From assembly GCA_008694505.1 (NCBI GenBank), contig VZDJ01000219.1, positions 3,088,591-3,152,590 on the forward strand: DNA of 64,000 nt, given 5' to 3'. The DNA is from Cyanoderma ruficeps. Its lineage: Eukaryota > Chordata > Aves > Passeriformes > Timaliidae. Below, piece by piece: positions 48,981 through 62,999 of the stretch. Numbering within the stretch: the first letter of the stretch is position 1; the number at the start of each line of letters is the position of its first letter. The notes beneath the pieces were generated by a model that saw only the letters and a program-made list of their open reading frames with translations, made no database searches and was not told the origin of the DNA. A program made the position numbers and the translations under genes.

Positions 48981-51900
48981 AAGAGGACAAATTGTAATCA
49001 GAAGTCAGTGCTGGAATTGATGGTCATTTGTTTTTCCTGTAAAAAGAGAAATGCACCATTTTGCTTTTGACATACAGAATTAATCATACCAAGCCTTAAA
49101 CTAGAGTATTTTTTTCTCTTGTGAATGATGTAGGATCCAAAAATATCTAAAGTTTAGTTTTGTTTCTAAAGCAGTGTAAGATTACATCAAAGAAATTTAC
49201 ATGTCAATGTAAAAATATCTGCCTAAACTACTCCTGCAGTGAATCCCCACTACATTTTCATTTCATGTAGCTATAATTTGACTAATTAATGCTGAATTCT
49301 TCTAACAATGTAATATTACAGTGTTGCAAGGTACAATATTAGAAAAAAACCCACTGATCATACACATGGCCATATAACCCTCCATGGTTAATAGCGACAC
49401 TGAAGTATTTCACTTATGGAGGAGTATCTGCCTCACACACATGGGCACAGCTGTGCTACTGAAGGGAAGAGTTTGTTGTGTTTGTTGGGGAAGCAACACA
49501 GATAGACCTAGTCAATTTTTTTTTTTTCCTATGGAAAGTGTCAACATTTCAACAGTTTTATCTTAAAGACACTCATATGTATAGATATGTGCTATATAAA
49601 GCATATGCATATATATAGCTATGAGGATTAATTTTGTCCCATTGCTTTGTGCCAGAAATAATGAAAAGAACATCCAAATTTAATCACCTATTTACTGCTC
49701 TCAAGCAGTTCTCCTTTCTCCTCAGGCTCCTGCTCCCCCCATTCCCACTAAAAGTGCACTTTTCCTTGGAGCAGGACCACCTTCCTTTGAGTCATTGCTT
49801 TAAAAGCTGTGATGTTGCCACAGCAGGATTCAAACCCTGAGCAATGGTCTCATGAGATAAGTGACGTTGGGGCATCAGCTGCTGTCACTCTAGCCCAAAA
49901 GAGAACCTTCCTTCCTTCCATACTCTTAGCTCTTAGTAACAGGATGCATTTAACAATTCCAAATGGTTTCATCAATTAAAAAACAAACAAACAAATAAAC
50001 TCAATCAAAACCAAAGAAATCAACAACAAAAACAACCCCAACCAAAACAATCCCCCCTCCACAGAACTCCATCCATCGTGTAAAGGCACAATTATAAAAC
50101 ATCAGCTGAATTAGTTGTCCCTGTAAAGTATCTATGCAGTACCTGATGCAGGAATGTTTTGATTGGGAGATTTATGAAATCCAGAAGTTGGATAATGATG
50201 GTGTTAAAACCCACAGTGGCAGAGACCTTTAGCACTAGAGAAAAAGCTTCAAAGAGCAGCCAGTGTGCTGAAGAAAGGACATTTTGCTGGGAGAAGGACA
50301 TCATCCCCTCACAGCTCTGGAAAGAAAAGCAGACTTTTTCCCTTGAAACCAGGTCCCACTTCACATAATGTTTATTTGTGCAGGTCACCTTTGGTCCCAC
50401 ACACAACTGCATTGTCCGTGACCGGATTTCTTGTCCTTCACTGAAACCATGCCACCTACACAGAAAAAAGGTGTGAGGAATTCCTGAAGAGCTGTCAGGA
50501 AATTATCAGCTGGCTCACACTTGGCCTGGCCAGCTGACTCCAGAATCTCATGTCCTGATAGCATTGGGGCATGCTTAAATAATGAGTTTATAGCCTAATT
50601 TTCACACTGGCAGTTTCAAACCAAACAAACAGCTTTAGGTATCAGATAGTTCATTGAATTTGTCAACCTGTGGCTTGTTTCACAAATACTCTGGTTTTGG
50701 CAGCAATACATTGATGAGAAAACTACTCAAATAATCAATTTCTTAGTAAGTGTCAAGGCATATGGAACCATGTGCAGGATCTCCAGAACCACTAACCCCT
50801 TGGTAGGGCAGCACAACTACAGTCAACAATAACAAGAAAAATCAAGGCATCCTTTTACAATGCAGTGGATGGGACCAGTAAATGGCATTATTTTTATAAT
50901 CACCTTTTCACAAGGACGATATCACAGAGCACATTAATTGATAATAAATTCTTTATTATTAAACCAAAGTTCTGGCAAATCCTCTTCCATATATTTTCAT
51001 TCTTTTGATTCCTTTGTTGTCTGTACACTGTTACAAAATTTACATTTATTCATGCCAAGGATACAGCTAAAAAGGGGCAATGGTACAGTAGGCATTCTGA
51101 AAACAGCTAGATCACTCATAACGAGGTACAGCTTAGGCATATTCCCAGAGTTAATTATAAATGTTTGTGCTTGGATGTCAATGCAGGAAAACATAATCTT
51201 GTTACAATATAAAAAGTTATTATATAATGGCCTTTCCTAAAATACAGTTTACTAGAGCATAGCAGGTGGCAGACAGAAGGCTGAAAACTGTAACAAGCAA
51301 TTACATTACAGAATTTTTTTCCCTGCAGTTTCATTAGCTAAATTTCTTCCTATTTAAATCCGATCTTTTTAATAATGTGTCAGGACTGACACTCCAGTGG
51401 ACACGAAACTCAGAATCGTCATGGTTGAATAAATGCATCTATTTAATTTTTCTCTCCAACTAGCTTTAAAAATTAATTTATCTGATTGCTCAGGCTATTA
51501 TATAAAATTTGTTGGATTTTGTGTATTACTAATAGGAACTTTCCTTGTATTTTTGCTCGCTATTGCCTAGATGAGTTTTTTTCTAATTCTTGCTGATGGC
51601 TGATTAAAGAAATAATAAAATAATGACAAAAGTCAATTCTGCAAAGTTCCCACAAGGCTTCAAACAGATCTGGAGTTAAGGAGAAGGAAATCATCCAGAA
51701 TGGCTTTTACACACAGTCTTTGGGTACAGTATTATTTTAACAATTCATTTCACTCCCACACCACAAACCCACATATTTAGCAGTGTTGCCAGTCCAAGGA
51801 ATCTGCCTTAAACATATCCAGCAATCAAAGGAGCAGAGTTTATCACATCATTACTTTTCAGGTGTGCTCATGCAAATAGATGAATTTACCATCAAATCAT

Positions 51901-53574
51901 AACATAGGAACTCCTACATAAAATAAGTCAATTGCAAAATATCTTCATGAAGATATCTCAAAGCTTTTCAGTGTTTGGTGAGGATTGTAGAGAGAACTAG
52001 GAAAAAAAAATCAATTAAATGAAGTATCTCTCAATTTTTTGGATTTCTTTTCTTACAATTTTTTGAACCATTTTTTCAATTTCATAAATCCTGTATGCAT
52101 CTTGCTTCCAAAGATACTTTTCAGGGGATCAAAATGGTTACATTTTTGATAGGGAAATTAAACTCCTGAAAGATCAGTCTAATCTTTGGTGAAATACTAA
52201 GGCATTTATAAAGGCTGATTTTAATCCCAAGTAAATCCAGACGAGCTAAAATGAAGAGAATGAAACTGCAGTTTTACATGAATGAATGGTGAGAACTGAC
52301 CTTGTTTTATGGAGTTTTATAAAGAAATATTGCCATTCCTGGGGGGCTCAAAAGTAGTTCCCTAACTGTTAGGGGCAAGAGAATTAGTCAGTAGGGAAAA
52401 ACAATGTCACAAGATGAGGCCTTGTTTAATTTGGAAAAAAAACATTCACCCATCACCTTTTACACTTGAGATGTACATCTCCCTGGCATTGAAGTTCTGT
52501 GCCTGCCTTTGGTTTCAGGCAAGTTTGGAAAGAATGATCAGTGAACTGTTTCATTTGTACCTCCCAAGATACACCAACCCAAGGAATTCCAATATGCAAA
52601 TGTTTTGGATCTGTGCATTAATTGCACTGTTGCCATGTAAGGATGTTACTGAGTGTGTGAAACCCAAGCCTGCCGTGGACGCTGTTGCGGCCCCTTGGGA
52701 GCTGTGCAATTTAGTGAGTACAGCTCACTGTACAGCAGTGATATAAATACAACATAAATCACTGTACATTTACTGCAGCTACTCCACAATTTTTCCTTTA
52801 CATTCCACAAGTAGATCAGTTCCCCTGAGCTGTACAAGTTGTAGATAAGGATGGACTAAAACTTGCAGATTTCACATTTGCTTATAATGCTTTTCAAATG
52901 AGGAAGCCTTGCCTAGAGACTTCAGTCACCTCAGATTTGCCCAAAACCCAAGTAAATTATGAGATTGAAGAGATTACAACTGTCATCTTCATCTTCTACT
53001 CTGGTAAAAGATGCATTTCAAATCTCAGTTATCTTTGCATACAGTTCAATGCTATATTGTCCTGCCACCTACTAATCAAAAATTGGGAGAAAGATGAATC
53101 TCCCAAAGTCAAACATATATTTCTTTCCTATTGCACAGCACAGTTTGTTCCAGTTAAGGAGCTGATGCCACTATAAAAACTTCAGTTTTTAAGGGGATAC
53201 TAAAATGATCTATAAAATTTTGCTCTAGAATGAAACTTACTGTGCAAGGTTATTAGGTCAGAAATCCTTTCTTCAGCTTCAAATGGTATGATTCAAAAAG
53301 AAATAAAACAAATGGACTTTTGGAGTTGACATTTCAAAAAGTTCTTTTTACCCTAACTTCTGTGGAAAAGTTGGAATTACATTTTTTTAATTTCTTGACA
53401 ATTCAACCTCATCACTCAATCATTCCTGTGTTCATTCTTAACAGGGTAATTAAGACTGTGTGGAGATAAGAGAGAATGAAAAGTAAGAACAAAAACGTCC
53501 CAAAATATATCTGAGCACTTTGTTATTTTCCCTAACTCAGTTAAGTAAATGCTCATTATGAGCACCACTGTCTT
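48981..53574. other. Non-coding unique DNA, no gene
   Basis: Open frames reach 110 codons (52414-52746) without domains. A TA-rich stretch with ATATGT / CATATG words lies at about 49570-49622. The A/C-rich tract near 50 kb is listed separately. No other element is recognised. Confidence 0.6.
49978..50058 (+). repeat. A/C-rich low-complexity tract
   Basis: An irregular (CAAA)n-like tract grades into CAACAA and CCAA units. It is similar in texture to the tract at 21721-21796 but not a copy of it. Confidence 0.85.
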
Positions 53575-53900
53575 CACTGCTTCCTTTCCCATGCTGCTTG
53601 ATTGGCCTTTTCCTTTCCCTTCCCTGGGCCTCTCTTGCAGGTCCCTGCTCTCCCCGTGCCTTTTCCATGCTCTCCCACTGGCTCAGGAGTGCAATGACTC
53701 AAACTTCCTCTGAGGCCCTGCGACAAGAACAGAGAACTTGTGGAGCAGCAGCTACAGCCTGGACCAATCCCACACTCCTCCTCCTTGGGAAAGGATAAAT
53801 CCCCAACCAGCTCAGGCCTGCAGGCAAGGTGACACTGCAAATTCCCACCTACCAGGACACAGGGGAAGGGATCCCCATCCCAAACGGGAAGTTTGTCTCC
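53575..53900. other. G+C-richer island of unknown origin
   Basis: About 320 bp are elevated in G+C, with pyrimidine-rich CCTTTCCC words at the 5' side and few CpG. Opposing frames (66 codons plus, 88 codons minus) overlap, so neither is supported. No repeat family is recognised. Confidence 0.45.
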
Positions 53901-56900
53901 CTTACAGCTCTTGGTGACAGCAGACCAAGGAGGAAAGAATGAATGTCTTCATCTCTTATAGCCATGATAATTACTCTGGTTTTTGGGGGGCTTTGTTTTA
54001 GAGGCATAATTAAAAATGGAAACAACTCTTCCTCTGAAAAGTTTCTCAAACCTCCATTGCCCTGGCAACGTCTGCTGAGAGCACTTGGAAAAGAGACTCA
54101 CATCAGAACTGCACTTCTGATATCTGATGTACTTGCCAACTTTGAAAAGCCACCTGAGTAATGAACTGCTGCTTTCTAATTGATGCCTTCTGTTTCCCTC
54201 ACTTCTATTCATTTCCCTCCCTGTAGAAAACCAAGAACATTTTTATGCCCTTTTTTCACCTTAAGTTCTTTTCTGAATAATGGAAAATATTTTCAGCATT
54301 TGAAAGGGTTGTTTTGTTGGTTTTCTTTTTTTTAATGGAACTAAGGAGATGACTAGAGCTCATGGACATTTGATATTGCAACTCTCATTCTAATCTGATC
54401 TACTAATAAATATAGCAACCAAACAAGAAAAAAATCAAAACAGTTCAGGTTTGACCTCTTCCACTTGTTTTTTGTTATCCTTAAATGGTAGAAAACATTC
54501 TGTTCATAAAGCATGCTTTAGAGAAATCAACTTCTCACGTATTACCAATCAGATTCTCCGTTCTCAAAGTTTAATTCTGCATTATAAACAAAGGAAAAGT
54601 TAAAGTTGGAAGAAGGAATTAATTATAAAGCATCATTTGATGGTAGGTTTTCATGAAGGCAAGGGCAACTTTCAGCTATTCTTTTCAACATATTAGGCTC
54701 AATTGCATTTTCCAAATATGTTATCAATATGATAATTCCACACCTTCCCATCTGTAGACAGTCCAGTCTTCATAAAGGTGGCATTATTACTACAAATACA
54801 CTGAGGGGAAACTATTTCAATTACCAGGAGACTATGCAGCTCCAAGTCTATTTATTTCAATTTATTCAACTGTCTTGATATATGCGTGCATAGAACTTTT
54901 ATAAAGAATGAATAAATTCACCTTGAAATTGTACCAATTGACTTTGGCTGGGCTGGGCTGTGCCATGGAATCAGAATCACTTTTGAAATAAGCCCTGACA
55001 ATGCTGATCAAAACGAAGTGGCTACTCATTTATTAAAGTGACAGCTCAGCAATGGTTTCAAGCAAGGGGCTGATGTGGCCTGGGGTGTCAGCCATGGCCC
55101 GGGGTGATGGCTGTGCCTAAAAGCTTTTGAGCCAGTTGTGCTCTCTGAAGCTGCATCTGATGGAAATCTGACATTTCCTAGGGCTGCTGCACCTGCCTGG
55201 ATGTCAAGCAGCTGGTGTGAGCACTGTCACCCGTTTCAGATTGTTATTCCACGAGTGACAAGTTTGCCCTGAGACTACATGCATGAAATTGATCCTTTTT
55301 CTCTTTGTTATGAGCAATCTGGTCAGGGAGAGAGCATATTGGGTTAGATACGTGCACAAAACCCCCAACTCTCTAACTTTACAAATTCATTAACTTAACA
55401 ACTGAAAGGAATCATCACTGGAAATGCAATTCAAAACATACATTTGAAAGTTTCAGCCTTAGAAGTTAAGTTTGTAGAATTTATAAAGTGATGGGTTTAG
55501 TGGTATTCTCCTTTGAATGTTCAAGTACAGGATTGCTATAGCAACCCACATCCTGCTTTAAAATCAATAGCAATTCAGGCAAGACAAGCTGTTAAACCAG
55601 TGTAACAGGTAGGAATGTGCTTGCTCAGTTCATCGTAGGTGTTGCTACAATGGAAGTTTAGGTTAAAGGAGGAATCACAAACTTTCTATATGATTTTGGA
55701 AAACAAGGTGGGGGATGAGCGGGATGAATATCAGTGAATTTGGATTTGAGGGAGGGCTTAGCTGAAAGCAGCAGAGCTCATGAGCAACTGAAACAAAGAC
55801 TCCAGATTGTGCTCTTTGAGCTTTTGCAAAGAACAGAATTGAGGCTGAGTGAATCTGTGCTTTCCTGAAAAGTCGGTTTTAGCTTTGCTCTTATGCATAA
55901 GAAATCCTCTAAAATGCATTCACAGAGGTCCTCCTCCATGGAGTCCCTTCGAAACAAAAACCCAAAACAGAACCTGCATGACCTCGTGCAAGTTTCACTG
56001 TGCTGTTCACTGTGAGCCAAAGGAGGTGTTGGCACTAATTTATAATGTCCCCTCAAAGCCAGTGTTAAATGCTTACAGTTCTAAAATTAAAGAAATTCAG
56101 TGAGAAAATTTCTTCTGGTAACCAGCTATTAGAAAATGTACCTTGCACTAATGAAAGATTAAAATAAGGAGTTTGTTTTTGGAGCATATACTTCATCTTT
56201 ATGAATGTGCATGTTAGGCCTGATGCTGTCATCTGTCCTGGACTCAGTACTGTGAGTCAGTAACCCTTTGTGGTTCTCAGCTGGATATCCGGTGACTCCA
56301 GACACAAAACTGACTGGCAGTTCTACAAAGGCTCTTCTGTCTGGACATCTCAAAGACTGACACACTTCAAAACATATCTCAAATAGTAGAGGAAAAAAGT
56401 GGGAAATATAGGCAAGCTTTGTTTTATTCTAATTTCTAGAACTCCTTCTGTTTTCTATAAATATTTATAGTAAATTGCAAGTATTCATCAGTTTCAGAGT
56501 AAACATCACAATAGGAAAACACATCTCTGTGAGTACCCCTCAAAAGGTGATGATAAGAAGTGCTTATTTCCTCATAAGGAGGAAGGGCTGATTTCAGAAA
56601 TTTTAATGCATGTCTGTGCAGGAATGAATACCAATTCCCAGACATTTGTAGGCATTTGCACAAGTATATCAAATAATGAAAAAAATTGAAGAAGCTCTCA
56701 GAATATATATTAATATTTTATATTACTCAACCTATTGACACAGCAAGATAAAATTACACTATGTGCCTGCCTTCCTCACAGCTATGATGCTGAATAAACC
56801 ATCAAGCATTCCAGTGTAACTATTGCAGAAGCTCTCTACTATCAAGAGAAATCCTTTGCATTTAGGGAAAAGGTGAAGGAAAGTTGGCTAGAAGTAGTAC

Positions 56901-59102
56901 ATCAAGAAATAGGTAAAAACCTAAGAAAAGCAAAGAAAGATCCACAACAAAAATGGTACAGATTGAATGAGACAGTATTTTTTGATGATTCCAACCTCTC
57001 TTTTTTTTTGTTACTATTGCCATACACTGAGCTCTTGGAACTGAGTCCAGGAAACAACCAGTTCTGCTTTGAAGATGCACTCTGTGATGTGAAAATCCTT
57101 TAATGGATTTATGCTACATTTAAAGGTGGCAGAATCTCCCTTCCAAAGTAGTCTCCTGAATGTAAATATTTAAGTTGTCCTGTTTCAGATTATTGTGTCT
57201 TATAATAGTTAAATCATTTTCTTAGGCCATTAAATATTCAGTCTGGTTTGGAGTTAACTTTTCCTTCAATTTGCATCTTGGCATAGGAAGTTTCTATTGC
57301 CCTGACTTTATTCATCACATCAATCCTTAATTTAACAGCGGCAGGGAAATAAAACGATGTTGTTTTTACTGGTAATAAACAATTTCACTCGAGCCTTTCT
57401 GGGAAACTGTCCAGGCATTGCATGTGTGTTAAGTTATAAGATTTCTGGAGATAGTAGGAGAAAAAGTTCATTATCGTTTTTGACCCCTGGTGAAAACAGT
57501 TTCTTCAGTGTTATTAGGTGTTCCTGTCTGGCAAAAGCAAAGCTTCTTATTTCAGCCTGTACTCGTTTAGTAAATTACTTGAACTCTCTTGGTGTTTTCA
57601 CATTTACAGAGCTACACAGGGGAAAGAAATTTCATTTTAACAAAGACTGCAGAAATGCTGTGCAGGGACAAAAGACCGACCACAAAGCTTTCTTCCATAG
57701 CCACTAACAACTCCAAATTGCATTCCCCACTTCATGTGTGCCACAGACAGTGTCATTTTCCTCCCTCCAAGAACAACATCTGGCACTGCGCACATCTGTA
57801 CTTCAGTCATCCCCACCCGGAGAGGACAGAAGGTGCAGCCTCATTTCTGACCACCTCAATGCACACAAACTCGGCCAGTGTTTAGCTGTGCAACATCCTA
57901 AAATGACTGCTGTATTTCTCTGGATGTGCAAACTTCAAAAATAAGTCATCATTTTTTTTCAGTTATTTAAGTTTCCTTTTTACCATGGAAAAACCCTTGC
58001 TGATTTTCTCTTGCACTATATTCTCTTGTGATATATTTCCAAGTGCGTGTGATTCATGCTAATTATTTTTACAACAGGGAAAACTGCTTCTTGAGGTAAA
58101 GATGATGCCAAAATCCAACATTCTTTCAGGGAAAAGATTGCAAGTGTGTTGCCAACATGCAGACACCTCATGTTATTTTACTCCAAACTTCATTATTCTT
58201 TGAATGCCTACTTGAGACCGCAGCTTTTGCTCTCTCCAAGTCGTGGTGCTGCATTCAGGTTTCGACTGGTGCCAAATTCCTTTTGAATATTTTTAACAGT
58301 GCATAATGTCAACTTTTTAAATTTCCCAACAATGTCCTGGATGTAGTTTAATTGTCTTCTTGCAGCTATCAGAAATCAGCTGACAGTTCTTGGAAGTGTT
58401 CCCTATTAGAACAGGGAACTGTGATCCTTTTCCTGCAGCTGACACACGAGCTGCTAACGAAGCCCTTGACAAGCCCAGCGCTACATTTGTCACTTCCTGC
58501 CGCAGCTTTACAAATCACCATTTACATCACAACTGCGGTGCCATGCTGCAAGGGGAAAAAAGCTCTTTCATTGCTCCTTCCTTGTCCTGGCTGGTTCACA
58601 GATCACAGCGCTTGATTGCACCTCATTCCCCCTTGCATGGCATGTACAGGCTCAGAAACCCATTGCTCCTTCTCAACCAGTGCTTCCTTTATCCTCTCCC
58701 TGAAGTCATTCCTTACATTTTTCTTTACAACTCACAGCAACAAAGGTATTCTTCCCATGGCGTCTGGCTTTGTTACTGTGGGTGCATAGGAAAATAATGA
58801 CATCATGCTGTGCTTTAAAAGCCGTGTCCCTGTCTGCAGTTAACTCATTCCATCTCAGAGATCGCTGCGTGTGTGTGTGCATATCGAGTGAGTACTTCAC
58901 CTGAAAAGAGACTTTGCACAATCTGAAAATGCCCAGGAGGCAAACTGTTTTATTAAAGTTCATAGTCAAAATCAACTTTGCAGAGGAAGGGTTATCTGTC
59001 TTTTCCAAATTCCCTGTTACAGCCTGACAGCTTGTGAAAAAGCCTGCCTAAACAATCCCTTCATGTATGTTTAGAAACTGACAGTTTTCTAGAATGTGGG
59101 AG
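53901..59102. other. Non-coding unique DNA, no gene
   Basis: Open frames reach 135 codons (58390-58797) but lack domains and overlap other frames. The short tandem/inverted repeat at 55077-55114 is listed separately. A short GT run lies near 58866-58880. No transposable element is recognised. Confidence 0.6.
55077..55114 (+). repeat. Two-unit 19-bp tandem repeat with internal inverted repeat
   Basis: Two diverged units beginning GGCCTGGGGTG and GGCCCGGGGTG lie head to tail. AGCCAT and ATGGCT within them form a 6-bp inverted repeat. It sits in a small G+C-richer patch (about 55060-55210). Confidence 0.6.
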
Positions 59103-59140
59103 TTTTTGTTTATTTTTTGGTTTTTTTTTTTTTTTTTTTA
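59103..59140 (+). repeat. Poly-T tract
   Basis: A T-rich run ends in 20 uninterrupted T residues (59121-59140). On the minus strand it would be a poly-A tail, but no SINE or retroposed gene body is recognised next to it. Confidence 0.9.
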
Positions 59141-60377
59141 CACTGCTGTTTATCAGAACTACAGATCACAGCAGGGGTCAATTAGCCTAGCTGTAAATGT
59201 GTTTCTGGTAGCTTTTATCCTTTAAGGCACCAGGTGACACCTGGAATTGAAATGTAAGCAGTTCTCTAGTACTATGTCCTGACCTTTGAGCTACTCACTT
59301 TTTTGTAAGGCAAAGGTTAGTTTTAATTCCCTCTGTTAAAGCACAAGCCCACGTGTGTCTTCTACATCTGGGTGCTGGGCTCTGACCCCCAGCACCAATC
59401 TCCTGCCCAACCTCAGGCTTCTAAGAGAACCCCCCATTCCCTGAGGTTCCCCAGGGGCAGATGGGGTGGTGGAACACCCTCTTCTTTCCTCCTCAAAAGC
59501 AGAGTTTTCTTCTTCCCTTAACACAAGCAGTGCCTCCAACTAGCATCAGTGGCACTCATTTGTGTGGAAGTGAATGAGCTGAGAGTGCTAGGATCACATT
59601 TGTCTCTGTAATTTAGAATTATTCAGAGAAAAGTGACAGGTTTAAATTTTTCTTTGTAGACCTAAAGGTTTATATTCATTCATTCATAAAAGGTCTGTGC
59701 AGCCCCTATGATCACGATGAATTTTTTTGATTACACTAAAACCAAAGCTTCCCTAGGAACCTTTTTCCCTTGACTTAGCATTCATAGCTCAGTCTTGGTC
59801 TCTGCTGATCTCTAGAGGATTAAGTTGCACCTTCCTGGGTTATTTACAGTAGTATCCACTCAGAATGTATAAATTCTAGGGAACTAAGCCCATATTTTTC
59901 TCTTTTCACCCCCACAGAATCATATTTAGTTCTTCAGACTCTGAAAAGCAAGGTAGAGTGAGGGGTGATTTCTTCATGGATGTTAATTTGAATAATGTGC
60001 TTGAATGCTTTTGATGTTTCACAGCTGGGCTCACTTACTCCCCTTTCTACCTGTTTCCCTTCATTCTCATCTGATCTACCAAGGAATACACCAAACATTG
60101 AAATACATCATACTGGAAACACTGAAATACATCAATCCACCAGGTGGATTTGCACCATTAGCAAAAAACCAGCAGACTCCTCGCCTGAGGTAACTTGAGG
60201 ACAGAAAACCCATTTTCAATTATCCATTCTAGGGAAATTCTTACATATGAAACACTGTTTGTCCAATGCCTTCTATTGCCTTTAGTCCTGTCCTCTAGTG
60301 CCCATGGCTTTATTTGAATTACTTCCGTATAAGAAGACTGAGATGGACACACCAGACAATTCTGGCAGTGCTGCATT
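59141..60377. other. Non-coding unique DNA, no gene
   Basis: A small G+C-richer patch lies at 59340-59480. A near-duplicate of 'tgaaatacatcat' lies at about 60100-60135. Open frames of 72 codons or fewer show no domain. Confidence 0.6.
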
Positions 60378-60449
60378 AATGGTTGGACTTGATGATCTGA
60401 GAGGTCTTTTCCAACCTTAGTGAGTATGGTTACATGTACATGATTCTCT
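60378..60449 (+). mobile_element. CR1 LINE 3' end fragment
   Basis: The segment 'atggttggacttgatgatct', then 'gaggtcttttccaacctt' and a decayed terminal repeat ending in ATGATTCTCT is the CR1 3' terminus on the plus strand. The wording (GGACTTGATGATCTGAGAGG) is closer to one CR1 subfamily type than to the fragment at 18028-18102. The copy is heavily 5'-truncated and non-coding. Confidence 0.88.
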
Positions 60450-60900
60450 AAAAAGCTGAAATTCTGATGTCTTGTTCCAGGATTAAAATACTGCTTTAGT
60501 GGTGTACTCTAAGAATGATTTGTCCATGTAAGCTTTATGAAATCGTGTGATTGTTCACTAACTACTCTTTTTTATACTTTCAAAATATTTCATCATGAAT
60601 GTGGCAGTAAAAAACTTATTTTCATTCCAAGCAAAGACAAACTGAAGCCTTTCAAAATTTCTGACAACGGCGCTTTGTGCCTCTGAACAGCCAACAGCCA
60701 GTGAGCAGGGAAATCAGTCGGGGTGACAGTCCCAGCATCAAGTATTTCTTAGTTATTTTTTATAAAGAATGAAAATGTTCCAATATGGGAGGCAGAAAGG
60801 TTTCCACCCAGGAGAAGACAAAAACTGGACAGGATGCTTCAGTGCAGTCTGGATGATCCAAAAGCAACTGCTGCTACCCACATGGACAACTTCTTTGACA

Positions 60901-60980
60901 ATTTGTTTTTGGTTGTGTTTTTTTGGTTTTTTGTTGTTTTTTTTTTCTGGAGTTTTTTTGACAAATAGTGTTTTTTATTT
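60901..60980 (+). repeat. T/G-rich low-complexity tract
   Basis: Long T runs are separated by single or double G (TTGG and GTTG units). The tract produces an apparent hydrophobic phenylalanine/leucine-rich frame (60769-60990) that is a composition artefact. Confidence 0.85.
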
Positions 60981-62080
60981 AAAAAAGTAGAAGCAGATTG
61001 TCAAAACAACATGATCAATTCTGTTTGTAATCTTTCATTTTTCATACAAATGCTGATAGATAAACATTTACTTAAGTAAAGACTAGCTTTGTGTGCAAAT
61101 GACTACTGTAATAAAGCACTTAGAAAAGCAGATCAACAGTGGTTTCACTGAGAACAGAAACATGTTTGATAAATAATTCATTTATACCTACTGTGCATAA
61201 TAATCACTCTTCTTAAGTCAGTATTTCTTGGAAAAAAAACCATCAGTCAACAATTTGTCTGGAAACATGACATGGAGCCTCTCACAATGGCAAAAATCTA
61301 AACATTCATAAATAAGGCATCTTCAGCTTATTAAAAGAAATGAACTCCTTCAAAATCTTGGTTTTCTTGCAGGTTTTACTTGTTACAGAGCATCCAGCTC
61401 CAGATTCTAGTTAAGCACATCTAAGCATGCCCTGATAAGGCTTCTGCCTCTGGATATGCATCAGAGCAGCAGAGCTGTCCTGTCCTCCTGCACAGCCCTG
61501 ACACTCAGAGAAGTTCTCATTGTGTCCAGGACCTGCTGCACTACACGGCTGAGAACAGCAGCAGAGAGGCAGTGCTTTGGTATTTGCAGTGATTACAGCA
61601 GGCAATTTTCTCTGAAGTTCAAGAAATCATAACACCCAAGAGAAATATTTTCTAGTCTGGAAGATGACTGCTTGTGTTTACTAGCGTCACCTTTCATATC
61701 TGAGGAAGTATTGGAGCCAAACATACATTCCTTACATAAAAAAAGATATTTCAGTGCTTGGATTCCATGTAGATTCAGATGTAAATTACTCAAGAAAGAA
61801 AACGCTGCTTGTAAAAGCAAAGTTCTGAAAATTAAACCCTATGGTATCTATTACTAAGAGTACCAGATACATCAGTGTATTTCAGCAAAGGCTCCTGACA
61901 ATTTCACACAGATCATTCTCTGACTAAAGCAGCTGGTGGCCCACATGTCAAATATCATTCTTTTTCATACTGTTAATCACCAAACCGAGAGTCCTAACAG
62001 AAAGACAGGCTTGCAAGATGAACTGAAATTGTGTGATTTTACTTTTTTCTATAATTTACATCTAAGAGTAAAACACTCCC

Positions 62081-62099
62081 GGGGGGGGAAAAAAAAAAA
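62081..62099 (+). repeat. Adjacent G8 and A11 homopolymers
   Basis: Eight G residues, preceded by CCC, run directly into eleven A residues. Homopolymer junctions of this kind are prone to length error in sequencing. Confidence 0.9.
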
Positions 62100-62999
62100 G
62101 GCAGTTTGTACTGAAGGCTTTTCAACCCCTATGACAAATGTAAGAAATTTCTTTATCCTCCTTGTAAGCACTTGGAAAACAGGAGGAACATAGGACAAAG
62201 TGTGAACAGAAGCTCATATTAAAGCTAGGTGAGATAGCCTTCTCTCTCCAGCACATCCAGGAACCAACAGAGAAATCACATTTTCAAAGAGAGCAAAACC
62301 ATTTGGATATAATCAATTTAAAATGGATTATGATATTGCCCTAGTCTGGAAGCAGGATACAGCAATAAATAAGAAAGTCAGTGAAGAGGAATTGGAGAGA
62401 CCCCCTATAAAGATCTGAGGAAAATGGAAATAAGTCCCTCAGAGCTTCTTACCAGATGTTGGCAATTTCACTGTTACACTGTGGAAAGCAGATTTGTATT
62501 TCTATAACTTGGGAAAGATTAATCTGCTGCAATCAACAAATTACAATTTAAATAATAAACTCCAGGTTTCACCAACATAATCTCTAACCTTGAGGAAAAA
62601 AAAAAAAGACCCCCACAATAAATCACTTCAGCAGTCCCTTAAAAGGGTAGAAAAATATCTGATATCAAGATATGGCAAATTAGGTGCAGGTTTTTAAACC
62701 GAATCCCAGCTATATTTTGATTCTAGCAGAAGATATGTTGCCTTGATTAAAGAGATTGATAATTTAGTTATATCATGCTGGAAGATCTTGCCTGGTTGCC
62801 ATATGATTCTGTCCTCTAAGCAGCTGTTGCTTTGATCCAAGAAAGTGAATCCAAGGATGTTTACATTTTGGGAGTGGCTAGAGATCTCCGCCATTAAATT
62901 CCCTTAATTTTTCAAAAACTGATAAAATGTCAGAAATTATTTTAAGAACCACAGGATCTGAATGATGCCCAATTTCACAAAGCCCTCAGTCTCTGCCCT

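Larger units (their letters stand above)
60450..62999. other. Non-coding unique DNA, no gene
   Basis: Only short frames (85 codons or fewer), some created by the T-rich tract at 60901-60980 and the homopolymer pair at 62081-62099. No other element is recognised. Confidence 0.6.

Noticed and set aside
58390..58797. 135-codon open frame
   Set aside because: Overlaps an 87-codon frame on the same strand, and its 3' end overlaps an antisense 100-codon frame; no recognisable domain or codon bias.
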